A DNA stretch of 61,414 nucleotides from an uncultured Sutterella sp. (GCA_905212345.1 CAJMEC010000006.1:1-61414); one strand, 5' to 3'; counted from the stretch's first letter, positions 17,337-27,177 are shown. The notes: a model not told the origin generated them from the sequence alone. Numbers and translations are program-made.

Positions 17337-20300
17337 GAATCCTTAATTTCAACGTTACGAATCACTTTCTCTTTTAAATCATCACGTAAAACTACACCAT
17401 GTTGAGCCTGAAGGATATCCACCATTTGATTATCATCCTCTTTGGACACCGTATGTTTATAAAAACGTTCTGCAATCGTTCGTATTGTAGCCCCTCCAGA
17501 CAAAGAGACTGCCGGCACTTTAATACCTAACCGCTCTTCTAACGCTATTGACAACTCGACCATCATCAAAGAATCCATACCAATCTCGGCAATCGGTTGA
17601 TGTTCACTGAGCTCAGAGGCTGCCACTCCCATAATATTCGCAATCGCAAGGCGAACTTCTTGAGATAAAAAGTCAATTGCCTCCTGAGGTGTTTTTTTCG
17701 AAAGCTCCTCTAGTAAGGACAAAGTCAGAGTCGAACTTCTTTCACGTAATTTCATCATTGATTTCAGCCTTAAAGACGAACCTATCGGTAAGTGTCTTAT
17801 CTCTTCCCAATCAATGGCACAATAATGGGCTAAGCCCCAATGATTATTAAGAGCTTGTTTTATTGCCTTCAAAACCTCCGAGACAGTCAAAGCTCGAGCT
17901 CCCAACAACTTTTCCAAAGACTGTCGAGCTTGGTCATTTTGACGCAACATGCCAACATCTCCAACAGGCCCCCATCCGATCAAGGTACCTGGTTCACCAG
18001 AACGAATTCGATCTTCTACGATAGCTTCCATTGCGAGATTCGCCGCCACATAATTACTTTGTCCTGGGTTCCCCAATAACGTCGTTGCTGAAGAAAATAC
18101 CAAGAAGAAGTCTAAATTATCTCCATGTAAACGGGTATAGTGATCCAAATTAGCTAACCCCTCCACCTTAGGTGCCCATACTTTTTCAAAACTTTCTACC
18201 GTTTGATTTTTCAACATTGCATCAGAGAGCATTCCTGCTGCGTGTATAACTCCACCCAAAGGAGGCAAATTAACAAGCAACTCATCTAATTTATTTTCAA
18301 AATGTTCAGAACTAACATCCTCGTGAAAGACATAAACTGACGTACCTTCCCTTTGCATTTGTTTAATCGCTTGTTCTTGCAAACAAGTCAATTGTTGCCG
18401 CCTAGATACCAAAACTATCGTTTTAGCACCATCTTTGGACAAATCTTGAGCTACTGCCAAACCAAGTCCCCCGAGGCCTCCTGTGATTAGATATGTACGA
18501 TCAGACCGTAAAGCAAGTTGTTTTGTCTCTATTTGATTCGAATTATGAAAACTATCCTCATAAGTAATCACAATTTTTCCGATGTGTTGAGATGCTTGCA
18601 TTGCTTGAAAGGCTTTGACAACATCTTCTGCCTGATAAACTGAATACGGTAATGGCCTTAATGTCTTGTTTTTAAAATGCTCCAACATTTCAGTAAAGAG
18701 CTCTTTTGCTAATTCAGGTTGCTGAACCAAAAGCTGATCCAGATCAATACCAAAGTAACTGAGATTTTGGCTGAAAGGTCTTAAAAACAGTGGATTATCT
18801 TCAAAGAAATCCCTCTTACCTAGTTCCAAAAAACGTCCAAAGGGAGCCAAAACTGCCAACGATTTTTCTGCGCCTTGTCCCGCCAAAGAGTTCAAAATTA
18901 AATCAACCCCCTTACCCTGGGTATCCGCCAAAATATGATCGGCAAAAGCAAGTGATCGAGAGTCATAAATATGTTGAACCCCTAAAGCTTTCAATAAGTT
19001 TCTTTTAACGTCGGAACCTGCGGTTGCAAACACTTCCAGCCCCAATAGAGATGCTATTTGTAGTGCAGCCAAACCTACACCTCCCATAGCGCCATGAATT
19101 AAAATTTTCTCTGCTTTTTTGGCACGAGCCAAGTATTTAATTGCATACCACGCAGTAAAAAAGGCTACAGGAATTGAAGCGGCCTGCTCAAAACTTAAGT
19201 GAGAAGGTTTCACATAAACAGCTGTTTTGTTCGTTACGACATGTGTGCTAAAACAACTGGGGGCAAAAGCAATAACCTCGTCGCCAACCTTCACCTCCGA
19301 AACATTAGCTCCCACTGATTCAACAACACCACTACACTCTAATCCTAATGATGGTCCTGAAAAACCATTTTCCAAGGCCTCTTCTGGCAACAATCCCATG
19401 GTCCACATGACATCTCGGAAATTCAACCCTGTTGCTTTAACTCGAATGCATACTTCATCCTTACCTAATACCGGTAATTCAATATCTCGCCATAACAACC
19501 TATCTAATTTTCCAGGTGCATCAAAAATTAATCGTTTAACCTTCAAAGAGCTTGATGGTAACTCAAGCCGGTATGTCTTCATCGTTTCTACATTCTTTTT
19601 ATGTATGCGGTATTCCTGACAAGATAGTCTCTCTTGCAACAGGATATCCAACGCCTGAGTTAAAGAAACGTCATCAATATCCACAAGTTGCACATATGAA
19701 AACCTAATATGTGAAGCTTCGTTACCAGCCACACGTACCAAACCTTGAACAGCCTTAGCTTTCAACTTCTGAGATTCCAGACACAAACAGGCGACATCCG
19801 CAGAATCGACAGTGTTGGCGAGATGTTTTAACAAAGAAAACGTTGATAATGGAGCCTGTTTATTATTCACAAAAAGATCCAATAAGCTCAACCAACGCGT
19901 AACCTGTAATGAGTTTTCATATTGATGAGTTACAAACACATTGATACCACGAACTTGAGCCATGGCGACAAGCTTATCAGCCAAATACTTTTGAGACTGA
20001 TTTCCTTGATCAATAAGAATACCTAACGATGCAATAGAGGGTTCACTGGGAGGCAATGCTATTTGATTTTTTTGACGCCGGGCAGTAATCAACAGACGTT
20101 GATTCATCCAAACTTGTTCAAAAACATTAACATGTTCAAAACCTGCTACTTTCAAAACACGCATCCAGCCATCAGAATCAATCAAGGAAGATACACAAAC
20201 CTGCTCTTTCGAATGTCTCCACCAATCTGGTTGCGTTCCACATACAAAATCTGACACTCCCTGCGGACTAGACTGAATCATCAACAACTCTCCATCGTTG

Positions 20301-23300
20301 TATAGCTGCGAAAAAACGGCCTTGATGAAGTCCTCAAAATTTTCAACCTGTGTGAGATCTTCTGTTATCAAAATTAAATCTTGTCTACCTAGCTCCTCAA
20401 TGTTTTGCATTTGGGAGCCAATATCAACAATTCTTAGACCTCTTTGCTCAGAGAATTCCTGACGAATACGTTCTAGTGTTATTGGATCGGAAACTCCTAA
20501 AGTTAAGTCAATTTGATCTGAAAAGCGGCTAAGCTGCCACGCCAACTCACTGAAATTGTTAATGAGAAGTGCAACTCTCAGACACTTCGTTGTTTTATTT
20601 AACAAAGTGATTGCTTTTCGCAAAATGTTTACAAAAACCCGCTGAAGACGAATCTCAGAAGGAGTTTGTCGAATTTGTTGCCATAATACAGACTTTGTAA
20701 GCGCCAACTCTATTTCTGTGGAAACGCTATCTGTGAACAACTTGGAAAAATGATGAGCCGCCTCACTAAGCATCACTGTTTCAGTCCAATACTCAGGATA
20801 ATTGGCAATCATCGTACGAATAATCGTATCTGAGCTAGGGATGGCTTGCTCAGAATTAACTCGATATAAATTATCTTCTCTCTCAGCTAAACCGTAACTT
20901 AATAAAATTTCCGCTAGATATTGGCAGAAATTTTCATGTTCCGTAGATAAGGCTTGGGTAAACAAATAATCAGCCGTTGTCCAATTATTAAAGTCACGTA
21001 CCGCTTCAAAAACCAAACTGGCTTTCAGAAGGTCTACCAATTTTAGCCACTTAATATCTACCGAATTAGAGGAAGGAAGCTCTGTCTCACTTGAAACGAA
21101 CTTCTCCAACTCATCCCAATCTTTTGAAGAAAGATAGCTATCTAATCGATATTGAGATAATGCTGACCATTTTTCTTCGTAGAAGCAAGGGGTGATCTCC
21201 CGTTTCCCATGGCGAACTCGACGAAAACGAACCTCTTTCAAACTTGCCAAAACTTCACCAGCTTGATCGTAAATTTCAAAATCGGCAACTAATGAAAATT
21301 CTGAGCATTTAACAAGTCTTACAACACCATACGAGGGCCGACCAAAGCGCCAAATTTGCACGTTGCCGAACGTCGTCGGCAAATAAGCATGAGCCGTATT
21401 GTCTTCCTCTTTGAGTAAGAAAAATAACCCTTGTAAAATGCCATCCACCAAGGCTGGAGATAGCTTCATTCCTTCATCTGCAACTGGATCTTTCGATTCA
21501 ACTTTAACAATGTATGAATGCCCTAAGTCGCAGGCTTTCTGTAGTGCACGAAAGGCTCCTTTGTAACAAAGCCCCAACTTTGCAACTCGCTCATAAAGAT
21601 GAGAAGCTTCAATTTTTTCATCGTCGCTGGAAAAAACACTCAGATCCAACCTTGATAGACAGGGAGCATCAGAGGGAGCAATACGTGCTTTGACATGAAC
21701 AACCCAACCATGTTCATTTAACGGATCCTTTGAGGATATTGATAATATTCCTTGATCAGAAATCTCCGTTCTAATCAAAACCAAAGAATCTTCTTGCAGA
21801 GGTAATGGTTTCAATATTTGAAAGTTTTTGATTTCAAAGTTACGTTTAGAATCTACAAAAAATCTTGCTGCCTGCGTGGCCAACTCTAAAAAACAAGCGG
21901 CAGGAAATAGCACAGTTTCATCAATTTCATGGCCTGACAACCAGGGATGCGTAGCTAAATCAAGCTCATTCTCCCATGTCCACTGTGCGTGAGTCACAGC
22001 CCTACCAAGTAACGGATGCTTCCCCTTTGAGTCGAAAAGGCGATATGACAATGCTGTTGGTTCTGGCCAACATATTTTTTTATTCCAAGAATAATGAGGC
22101 AAAGATACCGTATGATCTACCTTTTCCTCTGCTTGAGATAAAGAATATGTTGCTAAATATGCTCTTCTACAATTTTTGATAAATATATCCCCGTGATCCC
22201 CTCTTTTCATTAAGGGATATACTTCAGTACCAATTCCTTGTTGTTTACCAATCTGCTTAACATAACCAGATAAGATGCTATGCGGTCCAACCTCAATAAA
22301 ATTATGGTAACCCTCCTCTAGCATCTGAACAATCGCTTTTTCAAAACAGACAGGTTGACGAATATTCTTCCACCAATAATCGCACTGTAGTTCAGAAAAT
22401 CTGACCTTATCCCCCGTTACAGTCGAGAAGAAAATAACCGAAGTATCCTCTTTGGGTTTCAATTGTGCTAATGACTGACAAATTTCATCCTTTAGCGATT
22501 GCATTTTTGAGCTATGGAATGAATATGCTAAATCTAGTTTTTTAAACAATCCCCCTATTTCCTTAACCATTTGCCCTAATGATAAAATTTCAGGTTCTTC
22601 CCCAGTAACAGTAAAGCTATCGGCCGTATTAAATCCTGCAATTTCAACATGAGGGACTAACTCTAGTAAACGATCTAATTTTTCTCGCTCTATCTTAACG
22701 GCTGCCATTACCCCACTTCCATAGGTCTTAGCTTGTGCCTTAGAACGCTCATAGATAATTCTTACCGCTTGCGGTAAATCAAATGCACCAGAAGCAAAAC
22801 TCGCTGCAACCTCCCCCACACTGTGTCCAACCACTGCATCAAAAGTAACACCTTCTTGCCTCATCAGCTTAAACATGGCGACCTGTAGAGCAAATAAAAG
22901 CGGCTGAGCATATTCAGTGTGATTCAAGTCCCACAGAGACTCACTTTGTTGAAGGTACTGAGCAATCCGCCAATGTGCTAAGGGATAAAAATACTGATCT
23001 ATTTCATTAATGGTTTGCCTAAAAAGGGCATTATTACGGTATAAATCCGCCCCCATTAACCTCCATTGACTACCGTTTCCTGAAAAAACCAGAGCTGTCT
23101 TTCCTGGGACTGACGATACCTTAGAATACGTTACAAGGGGCCCCGCGGCATCTAAACCATTTTGCGCAACATTGATAAGTTCATTAATAACCTCTTCGCG
23201 GGTCGATGCTTTGATAAGCAATCTACAACCAAAAAGTTCTCGCTGTTGCAATACAGCCGTAACGATCCTGTTATATTCCCTATTGTCAACTCCTTTTAAC

Positions 23301-24694
23301 AGTTGCGCATACTGCTTGACGGCTGTAAGTAAACTTACTTCTGAACGAGCTGACAATATTAGCGGTTTAATAAATTCATCTGTTTCTTCTATTTGCTCTT
23401 TTTTCCCAATGTATTCTTTCAAAACGACATGAGCATTTGTTCCACCAAAACCAAAAGAATTAACTCCCACCATGACCGGTTTATCTAAAGGTAAGGGGAT
23501 CTCATCGGTCGGTACTTTTATACCTAACTCAGCAAAGTTGATCTCTTTGTTAGGATTTTCAAAGTGAAGATTCTTCGGGATAGTTCGATGACGGATTACC
23601 AATAGCGCCTTAGCCAAGCCCGCCATACCGGACCCCGTTTCCAAATGACCCAGATTACTTTTTACACTACCCACCCACAAAGGATCCTCTCCAGATGAAC
23701 GCCCCAATATAGAACCAATACTTTTAGCCTCGATCGGATCACCTGCCGCAGTTCCTGTACCGTGCGCTTCTATATAAGACAAATCCTTTACTTTAATTCC
23801 AGCACGAGAGTAAACCGACTTTAATAGTGCTTTTTGAGCATGTTCATTAGGTAGCGCTATGCCATTCGTCCTACCGTCTGAATTAATACCAATCCCTTCA
23901 ATAACAGCATAAATCTTATCGTGATGAGCAATGGCTTCCTCTAATGATTTAACTAAAATAACCGCCCCGCCTTCTGCTCTTACGTAACCATCTCCCTCTT
24001 GATCAAAAACTCGACAGCGACCGTGTGGTGACAGCATATGAGCTTTTGAAAAACCGATAAATGGAACCGGCGACAAAAGAACATTAACACCACCCACAAT
24101 GGCCATTGATAACGAGTCAGATTCTATAGATCTGCATGCTTCATTTAACGCCACCAAACTTGAAGAGCAGGCTGTATCAATCGTCATACTTGGCCCCTTC
24201 AAGTCAAATATGTACGATATTCTATTTGATATAATGGAGAGGGAGGTCCCTGTCATTGAGTAAGGGCCTGTCAATGCCAAGTCATCTGAATGAACCAACC
24301 CCATATCAGTTGATGCCGCCCCAACAAAGACACCTACATCAGCCCCTGCCACCGACGAAGGCCTGATCCCTGCATCTTCAAAGGCCTCCCATGTCATCTC
24401 TAACATTAATCGTTGCTGAGGATCAAGTGCTTCCGCCTCTTTAAGAGACATTCCCCAAAAAGAGTGATCAAATTCTTTAATATCAGGGATGACCCCCGCG
24501 CTTATTGTACAAGTTCTCGCTGGTTGTTTTCGATCTGGGTGATAGTAACGTTGTTTGTCAAAACGGTCCGATGGAACTTCAGTCACCATGTCCTGTCCAT
24601 TTAGTAAAACAGACCAAAGCTCATCCAAGGATTTAATTCCTCCCGGAAATCGACAACCGATACCTATAATCGCAAATTTTTTAGATGAATTCAT
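17333..24694 (-). CDS. highly reducing type I PKS/fatty-acid-synthase-like protein, RkpA-like
   Basis: A 2453-residue single-module synthase and first gene of the capsule operon (AGGATC about 6 nt upstream). Domains: KS 5-425 with Cys about 173 (DTACSSSL), EAHGTGTAAGDP and NLGHLETGSG; AT about 530-830 with GHSVGEVAAS; DH about 880-1170 with the active His in LSGHEIDETVLFPA, where the Gly of HxxxGxxxxP is replaced by Glu; a region about 1240-1560 in the place of a C-methyltransferase, with no glycine-rich SAM motif (VDIGSQMQN), probably dead; ER about 1765-2060 with GAMGGVGLAALQ; KR about 2065-2245 with GGLGGLGLAV and SNYVAANL; ACP with Ser about 2375 (GMDSLMMVE). There is no thioesterase. The layout predicts iterative, fully reducing chain building. 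The closest precedent is rhizobial RkpA in K-antigen synthesis. Confidence 0.9.
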   Translation of the reverse strand: MNSSKKFAIIGIGCRFPGGIKSLDELWSVLLNGQDMVTEVPSDRFDKQRYYHPDRKQPARTCTISAGVIPDIKEFDHSFWGMSLKEAEALDPQQRLMLEMTWEAFEDAGIRPSSVAGADVGVFVGAASTDMGLVHSDDLALTGPYSMTGTSLSIISNRISYIFDLKGPSMTIDTACSSSLVALNEACRSIESDSLSMAIVGGVNVLLSPVPFIGFSKAHMLSPHGRCRVFDQEGDGYVRAEGGAVILVKSLEEAIAHHDKIYAVIEGIGINSDGRTNGIALPNEHAQKALLKSVYSRAGIKVKDLSYIEAHGTGTAAGDPIEAKSIGSILGRSSGEDPLWVGSVKSNLGHLETGSGMAGLAKALLVIRHRTIPKNLHFENPNKEINFAELGIKVPTDEIPLPLDKPVMVGVNSFGFGGTNAHVVLKEYIGKKEQIEETDEFIKPLILSARSEVSLLTAVKQYAQLLKGVDNREYNRIVTAVLQQRELFGCRLLIKASTREEVINELINVAQNGLDAAGPLVTYSKVSSVPGKTALVFSGNGSQWRLMGADLYRNNALFRQTINEIDQYFYPLAHWRIAQYLQQSESLWDLNHTEYAQPLLFALQVAMFKLMRQEGVTFDAVVGHSVGEVAASFASGAFDLPQAVRIIYERSKAQAKTYGSGVMAAVKIEREKLDRLLELVPHVEIAGFNTADSFTVTGEEPEILSLGQMVKEIGGLFKKLDLAYSFHSSKMQSLKDEICQSLAQLKPKEDTSVIFFSTVTGDKVRFSELQCDYWWKNIRQPVCFEKAIVQMLEEGYHNFIEVGPHSILSGYVKQIGKQQGIGTEVYPLMKRGDHGDIFIKNCRRAYLATYSLSQAEEKVDHTVSLPHYSWNKKICWPEPTALSYRLFDSKGKHPLLGRAVTHAQWTWENELDLATHPWLSGHEIDETVLFPAACFLELATQAARFFVDSKRNFEIKNFQILKPLPLQEDSLVLIRTEISDQGILSISSKDPLNEHGWVVHVKARIAPSDAPCLSRLDLSVFSSDDEKIEASHLYERVAKLGLCYKGAFRALQKACDLGHSYIVKVESKDPVADEGMKLSPALVDGILQGLFFLLKEEDNTAHAYLPTTFGNVQIWRFGRPSYGVVRLVKCSEFSLVADFEIYDQAGEVLASLKEVRFRRVRHGKREITPCFYEEKWSALSQYRLDSYLSSKDWDELEKFVSSETELPSSNSVDIKWLKLVDLLKASLVFEAVRDFNNWTTADYLFTQALSTEHENFCQYLAEILLSYGLAEREDNLYRVNSEQAIPSSDTIIRTMIANYPEYWTETVMLSEAAHHFSKLFTDSVSTEIELALTKSVLWQQIRQTPSEIRLQRVFVNILRKAITLLNKTTKCLRVALLINNFSELAWQLSRFSDQIDLTLGVSDPITLERIRQEFSEQRGLRIVDIGSQMQNIEELGRQDLILITEDLTQVENFEDFIKAVFSQLYNDGELLMIQSSPQGVSDFVCGTQPDWWRHSKEQVCVSSLIDSDGWMRVLKVAGFEHVNVFEQVWMNQRLLITARRQKNQIALPPSEPSIASLGILIDQGNQSQKYLADKLVAMAQVRGINVFVTHQYENSLQVTRWLSLLDLFVNNKQAPLSTFSLLKHLANTVDSADVACLCLESQKLKAKAVQGLVRVAGNEASHIRFSYVQLVDIDDVSLTQALDILLQERLSCQEYRIHKKNVETMKTYRLELPSSSLKVKRLIFDAPGKLDRLLWRDIELPVLGKDEVCIRVKATGLNFRDVMWTMGLLPEEALENGFSGPSLGLECSGVVESVGANVSEVKVGDEVIAFAPSCFSTHVVTNKTAVYVKPSHLSFEQAASIPVAFFTAWYAIKYLARAKKAEKILIHGAMGGVGLAALQIASLLGLEVFATAGSDVKRNLLKALGVQHIYDSRSLAFADHILADTQGKGVDLILNSLAGQGAEKSLAVLAPFGRFLELGKRDFFEDNPLFLRPFSQNLSYFGIDLDQLLVQQPELAKELFTEMLEHFKNKTLRPLPYSVYQAEDVVKAFQAMQASQHIGKIVITYEDSFHNSNQIETKQLALRSDRTYLITGGLGGLGLAVAQDLSKDGAKTIVLVSRRQQLTCLQEQAIKQMQREGTSVYVFHEDVSSEHFENKLDELLVNLPPLGGVIHAAGMLSDAMLKNQTVESFEKVWAPKVEGLANLDHYTRLHGDNLDFFLVFSSATTLLGNPGQSNYVAANLAMEAIVEDRIRSGEPGTLIGWGPVGDVGMLRQNDQARQSLEKLLGARALTVSEVLKAIKQALNNHWGLAHYCAIDWEEIRHLPIGSSLRLKSMMKLRERSSTLTLSLLEELSKKTPQEAIDFLSQEVRLAIANIMGVAASELSEHQPIAEIGMDSLMMVELSIALEERLGIKVPAVSLSGGATIRTIAERFYKHTVSKEDDNQMVDILQAQHGVVLRDDLKEKVIRNVEIKDS

Positions 24695-24781
24695 TTTAGA
24701 TCCTGTGTTTCACACTCAAAAAAATATATGTGAACTTGTATAAAAACATTTTAGGAGAACAACACCAAAATATTTTTGATG

Positions 24782-24787
24782 ATTATA
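24782..24787 (-). promoter_or_regulatory. candidate -10 box for the capsule operon
   Basis: On the minus strand this reads TATAAT, about 90 nt upstream of the PKS start, in an AT-rich stretch. No convincing -35 hexamer is found 16-18 nt upstream. No RfaH ops element (GGCGGTAG) is seen between it and the PKS start codon. Confidence 0.3.
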
Positions 24788-24807
24788 AAAAGAACCTTAC
24801 CTAACGT

Positions 24808-25265
24808 AGAACTCGCAATAATATGTCAGACAATTCTCGAATAGCCCCATGTCCCCACACCGTTTCAAACGCTAATCACACACATCATCCAAGCAATGAT
24901 GGGCATCGGTAAGGACAACAGAAAATCCGACCTATTTCATTAATACTTGATCTGGATAGTTATCCTCGATATAAACAATTTCCTTGAATGTTACAGCTTC
25001 TTTCTTTTTGAAATCCCCAAATGAGGTCTGTTTATCAATCTGTCCTTTATAAACAAAATCAACTCCTAACTCCTTGGCACGCTTTTCCACAATTATGGAT
25101 TTACGACCAGAAATGGTACCAAGAACGAAACCAGCTTTTTTCAATGAGATGATGTCATAACCATCTTCCACATCAAACCGTTTAAATAATTCATGTTGAT
25201 ACTACCATCCGTTAATACTCCATCAACATCAAAAATTACAGCTTTTATAGAACTTGAATTCAAAA
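24808..25265 (-). pseudogene. kdsC: kdsC pseudogene (Kdo-8-phosphate phosphatase remnant)
   Basis: Reading the minus strand, KAVIFDVDGVLTDGSIN is the HAD motif I of KdsC. A frameshift then leads to FKRFDVEDGYDIISLKKAGF, VLGTISGRKSIIVEKRAKEL (motif II) and VYIEDNYPDQVLMK, where the expected YVGDDLPD has Gly and Asp lost. An in-frame TAG at 24932-24934 interrupts it before VGFSVVLTDAHHCLDD, the KdsC C-terminal block, which ends in a further stop. KdsC makes free Kdo, the linker sugar used by KpsC/KpsS. At least one frameshift and two nonsense codons make it non-functional. Housekeeping LPS Kdo genes elsewhere presumably supply the cell. Confidence 0.8.
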
Positions 25266-25429
25266 ATTCGAATACTTGATCAATAGTTTAAAATTTACTC
25301 ACAACTTAAAACGATTCTTCAATAAAGAAAGTAGATTTCACCACCTGATCCAATTGTTACAGTGGGCTAAAAATTCTTTCATCATTGACAAAGGTGACAT
25401 TTTAAGCCCAACACTTTTAGTTAATGCAG

Positions 25430-25920
25430 GAGCGGGGTATGAACAAATTCCCATAACCAAACATAGTTCCTCGCCCACACAACATAAAGAAATCTTCACT
25501 TAAGCCAACTTCTAAGACCACCAAAAGTGCCTTGGCTACAACACGTCTAGCGACAAAAATTGTCCTTTTTTGACATTCACAACACTCCCTGACCGTGCAC
25601 AAACTCGAATAAAATCTGCTTGACGACACAAAAAAACAAATGGTTGTAAAACATTGACTATATCTTTGATAATACTAACCTGCTCTTCTTGTCTACGAAC
25701 ATATTGTCAATATCGGTAAAGCAGTTTTCGACTTCACATTATCAAGAATCTCCACCCCTCAATCAATCCCTGACCCACGGGAAAAAGCTAGCTTTAAAAA
25801 TATAATGGTAAATACCCAAAGAGTCACAAATCTCTTTCATGTATTGAGCTATGTCCTCACTATCGATAAAGTAAGGCCCCGCTATAACAATTGAACCCAC
25901 GTTAAAACCACATAAATTCA
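25430..25920 (-). pseudogene. kdsA: kdsA pseudogene (Kdo-8-phosphate synthase remnant)
   Basis: It begins MNLCGFNVGSIVIAGPYFID, matching the KdsA start where LIAGPCVIES is normal, so the Cys is now Tyr. YIFKASF follows, then a stop at 25763-25765, then GGDSEILDNVKSKTALPILT in shifted frames, FLCRQADFIRVCARSGSVVN, VKKGQF and CGRGTMFGYGNLF. The last third (about 100 residues) is absent. Multiple frameshifts and stops show long decay. It sits just upstream of the kdsC remnant in the same direction, so a kdsA-kdsC unit once preceded the capsule operon. The stretch 25266-25430 between them shows no recognisable coding sequence. Confidence 0.82.
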
Positions 25921-25983
25921 TTAAGCAAAAAGGCCCGTCTTGAATCACTTCAACAACGGACCTAATACCTAAACTAGAAAAGA

Positions 25984-27087
25984 TTAAAACGAGTGCTTTA
26001 AACCAGCGACAACCTGCACCATCGCGGGATTAGCATTATCAACGGAGTCTCTTACATAACCCGCTGCAGTATATAACCCCGTCCGTTTGGAAAGAGGATA
26101 CTCATAGCCTATCCCAGCAAGCGCTCTTGAAACCTCTTTGTTAGCGCGATCACTTTCAGCCTTCATGTAACCCAAAGAAAACTTGGCCACACCACCTGCT
26201 AACGGGATATCAACACCAGAGATCACTCCATAACCAGTCAAATCGCCATACGATTTTCCAGAAACCCCATTGGGCAACTTAAACCCATAATCCGAACCGC
26301 CAACTTCATCAACATCACTAAAATATTGAGCTCCCAGGTACGAGACAGCTCCAGGACATGTGTAGTTCACTCCTGCTGTCACCGTTATAGCGTCATCTCC
26401 GTGACGAACTCTCGAGCTATCTTTGTCAAGATAGTCTACGACAAACACAGCCTCCAAGTTTTCTTGCTGGTAAGTCAACCCCAAAGCGGAATACCTTCCA
26501 TTTTCAGCATAGCTCTTATTCTCATCACTGTCACCCATGGCGTATTGAGCATAGAAGTTAATGCCTACAAATGTTGGCGAGACATATGTAACAGTATTAT
26601 CACGACGCCCTGCCTCCGTAGCAAAAACCATCGTTTGACTACCAACATTCGACCAACCAGAAGCAAATGGACTCAAATTAGCAGTTAACCCAAAAGAACC
26701 GTTATCAGATACGAGTGTCCCAACACGCCCCATAGACAGCGTGCCAAATTGAGTCTTTACAAATAACTGCGATTCCCGATTAAAAAAGCGATCATCGTCT
26801 GTTAGAGAACCCGTATCAGAGTCAAAACCATTTTCAAGAACAAATCCAACAATCACTCCATCCCCGATCTCTTCGCTCCCCCTCAAACCAAACCTAGAGG
26901 ACGAATTAATCCCAGACTCGATAGAAAAAGAATCCCCACCTTTGTTTTTGTAGGCAGAAGCCCCATCCCAATCAATACTCTTATAACTTAATCCTGTATC
27001 TACTACCCCATATAACGTCAAATCCCCTGCACTAGCTACACAAGTGAATGCACCTGCTACTGCCAAAGATAACAAAACCTTTCTCAT
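25984..27087 (-). CDS. general porin (Burkholderiales trimeric type)
   Basis: A 367-residue outer-membrane porin with a signal peptide (MRKVLLSLAVAGAFTCVASA-G) followed by DLTLYGVVDTGLSY, the typical start of betaproteobacterial porins. GLRGSEEIGDGVIVGFVLENGF and FNRESQLFVKTQFGTLSMGRVGT form the loop-3/constriction region, and the last residue is Phe (GLKHSF), as required for BAM assembly. The start at 27087 is chosen because AGGAG lies 6 nt upstream; a TTG two codons earlier would overlap the ribosome binding site spacing. It has its own promoter (27178-27206) and is more balanced in composition than the capsule operon, so it probably marks the border of the accessory region. Confidence 0.92.
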   Translation of the reverse strand: MRKVLLSLAVAGAFTCVASAGDLTLYGVVDTGLSYKSIDWDGASAYKNKGGDSFSIESGINSSSRFGLRGSEEIGDGVIVGFVLENGFDSDTGSLTDDDRFFNRESQLFVKTQFGTLSMGRVGTLVSDNGSFGLTANLSPFASGWSNVGSQTMVFATEAGRRDNTVTYVSPTFVGINFYAQYAMGDSDENKSYAENGRYSALGLTYQQENLEAVFVVDYLDKDSSRVRHGDDAITVTAGVNYTCPGAVSYLGAQYFSDVDEVGGSDYGFKLPNGVSGKSYGDLTGYGVISGVDIPLAGGVAKFSLGYMKAESDRANKEVSRALAGIGYEYPLSKRTGLYTAAGYVRDSVDNANPAMVQVVAGLKHSF

Positions 27088-27177
27088 AAGCAACTCCTAA
27101 AACTTATACTTAAAACCATAACTATTATGATTTATGAATTCGTAAAACGGACTGAAAGAGCTAGTCCCTTTAGGAAA

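Noticed and set aside
17333..24694. PKS as a secondary-metabolite or PUFA synthase
   Set aside because: There is no tailoring, resistance or exporter gene of a metabolite cluster and no multiple ACP array. It is the first gene of a capsule operon.
24695..24800. RfaH/ops (JUMPstart) element before the capsule operon
   Set aside because: No GGCGGTAG-like sequence is present on the coding strand.
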